Positions 5,659 through 6,431 of a stretch of DNA of 6,431 nt are shown one piece after another. Each line of letters opens with the position of its first letter. The first letter of the stretch is position 1. Both the position numbers and the translations under genes were made by a program. Source of the stretch: Comamonadaceae bacterium. Its GTDB lineage: Bacteria; Pseudomonadota; Gammaproteobacteria; Burkholderiales; Burkholderiaceae_C. The notes under the pieces were generated by a model. That model did not search any database. It was not told the DNA's origin and saw only the letters and a program-made list of their open reading frames with translations. Location of the stretch: NCBI GenBank assembly GCA_947452325.1, contig CANGCZ010000096.1, positions 1 through 6,431 on the forward strand, given 5' to 3'.

Positions 5659-6431
5659 ATGCCTAGCCATCTGTCAGACAAGTCCATTGATTCAGGAACA
5701 GCTTCACTTTTCAGCCAAGCTTTGGTGCTGGCATTCGCTGCTAGTTTCGCTGCGCCTTCCTTGTTGCAGGCGCAGGAAATGGCCTCTGCGGAAGAAGTTT
5801 TGCCGGATGTGCGCATCATTGCGACAACCCCTGTGGGTTCGACCGGAATTCCCATCACCAAATTTGCAGGCAATGTCCAAGCCATCAATCAAAAAGACAT
5901 GCCGCGTGATTTGCAAGGCTTCACCGATGTGCTGAACCAGAACATAGGCTCAGTCCATTTGAACGATACCCAAGGTAACCCCTATAACGTTGACTTGATG
6001 TACCGGGGTTTTACTGCTTCACCCATTTTGGGTTCGTCACAAGGTATCTCGGTATTTTTGGATGGCATGCGTGTCAATGAACCGTTCGGTGACATCGTGG
6101 CCTGGGACTTGGTACCGCAAATAGCGATCGCCAACACCATCGTGGTTCCCGGTTCCAACCCCGTCTATGGTTTGAACACTTTAGGCGGTGCGGTGGCCAT
6201 GACCACCAAGCGCGGCTTCACCAATGCAGGCAGCGAAGCCAAACTCACGCTGGGTTCTTACAACCGCCGCAGCATAGAGGCGGAAAAAGGCGGTCACAGC
6301 GAAAACACAGACTATTATTTTGCGACCAGCTTGTACGAGGACAGTGGTTGGGCCACATACAACCCCAGCACCGTGCGCCAGTTCTTCGGCAAGCTAGGGT
6401 TCATGGATGAAAAACGCGATATTCAGTTTTC
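5659..6431 (+). CDS. TonB-dependent outer-membrane receptor, N-terminal part (3' end outside window)
   Basis: The frame stays open from ATG 5659 to the window end (257 codons plus two bases), so the gene is cut by the edge; such receptors usually have 650-850 residues. An in-frame TAA at 5647 excludes a longer start. AAGG (5643-5646) is a ribosome-binding site with a rather long 12-nt spacing. The protein begins with an unusually long polar n-region (1-16), then a hydrophobic signal segment (17-37) with probable cleavage after 'SLLQA'. A TonB-box-like 'LPDVRIIATTP' (48-58) precedes the plug domain (about 66-185), which contains 'LMYRGFTASP', 'GISVFLDGMRVNEPFGD', 'VVPGSNPVYGLNTLGGAVA' and 'MTTKRG'. 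First barrel strands follow ('SEAKLTLGSYNRRSIEAEKG', 'DYYFATSLYEDSGW'). It should import a ligand across the outer membrane using TonB-ExbB-ExbD energy; the ligand (iron complex, cobalamin, sugar or other) cannot be told from this part. Confidence 0.94.
   Translation, partial: MPSHLSDKSIDSGTASLFSQALVLAFAASFAAPSLLQAQEMASAEEVLPDVRIIATTPVGSTGIPITKFAGNVQAINQKDMPRDLQGFTDVLNQNIGSVHLNDTQGNPYNVDLMYRGFTASPILGSSQGISVFLDGMRVNEPFGDIVAWDLVPQIAIANTIVVPGSNPVYGLNTLGGAVAMTTKRGFTNAGSEAKLTLGSYNRRSIEAEKGGHSENTDYYFATSLYEDSGWATYNPSTVRQFFGKLGFMDEKRDIQF

Noticed and set aside
1..6431. Signs of mobile elements, CRISPR arrays, tRNA or rRNA genes
   Set aside because: No transposase or integrase motifs, no regularly spaced repeats, no cloverleaf-like or rRNA-like sequence seen on either strand by reading.

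Overview
The window looks like chromosomal DNA of a betaproteobacterium, most likely Burkholderiales or a close relative. This rests on protein style (BMP-family importer with a 'SQPTWG' ATPase, HisKA_3 kinase, NarL-type regulator, TonB-dependent receptor), moderate GC and tight operon packing. No species marker is present, so the assignment is an inference. I see no RNA gene, CRISPR array, insertion sequence or phage gene.

Bases 1-3884 carry a plus-strand ABC importer operon in the order ATPase (5' end outside the window), permease 1, permease 2 and BMP/PnrA-family substrate-binding lipoprotein. The first three genes are translationally coupled, with a 1-nt gap and then a 1-nt overlap. The binding-protein gene follows after 63 nt, and a strong intrinsic terminator closes the unit at 3856-3884. 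Relatives import nucleosides or purines, but the substrate here is not proven. The lipoprotein would deliver ligand to the two membrane subunits, and the two-domain ATPase would power import.

Bases 3898-5464 carry a two-component pair: a short membrane-anchored HisKA_3 histidine kinase on plus and a NarL/LuxR-type response regulator on minus. Their stop codons are separated by one base, so the pair is convergent, which is unusual. The kinase start lies only 13 nt past the importer terminator.

Bases 5465-5658 form a 194-bp divergent intergenic region with a candidate promoter and short repeats that could be operators. From 5659 to the window end runs the 5' part of a TonB-dependent outer-membrane receptor gene with signal peptide, plug domain and the start of the barrel.

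A reasonable but unproven reading is that the kinase/regulator pair controls the divergent receptor, the importer, or both. All proteins belong to known families. What stands out is the arrangement: convergent kinase and regulator, a terminator abutting the kinase start, and repeats between regulator and receptor. I do not see evidence strong enough to claim a wholly new biological system.
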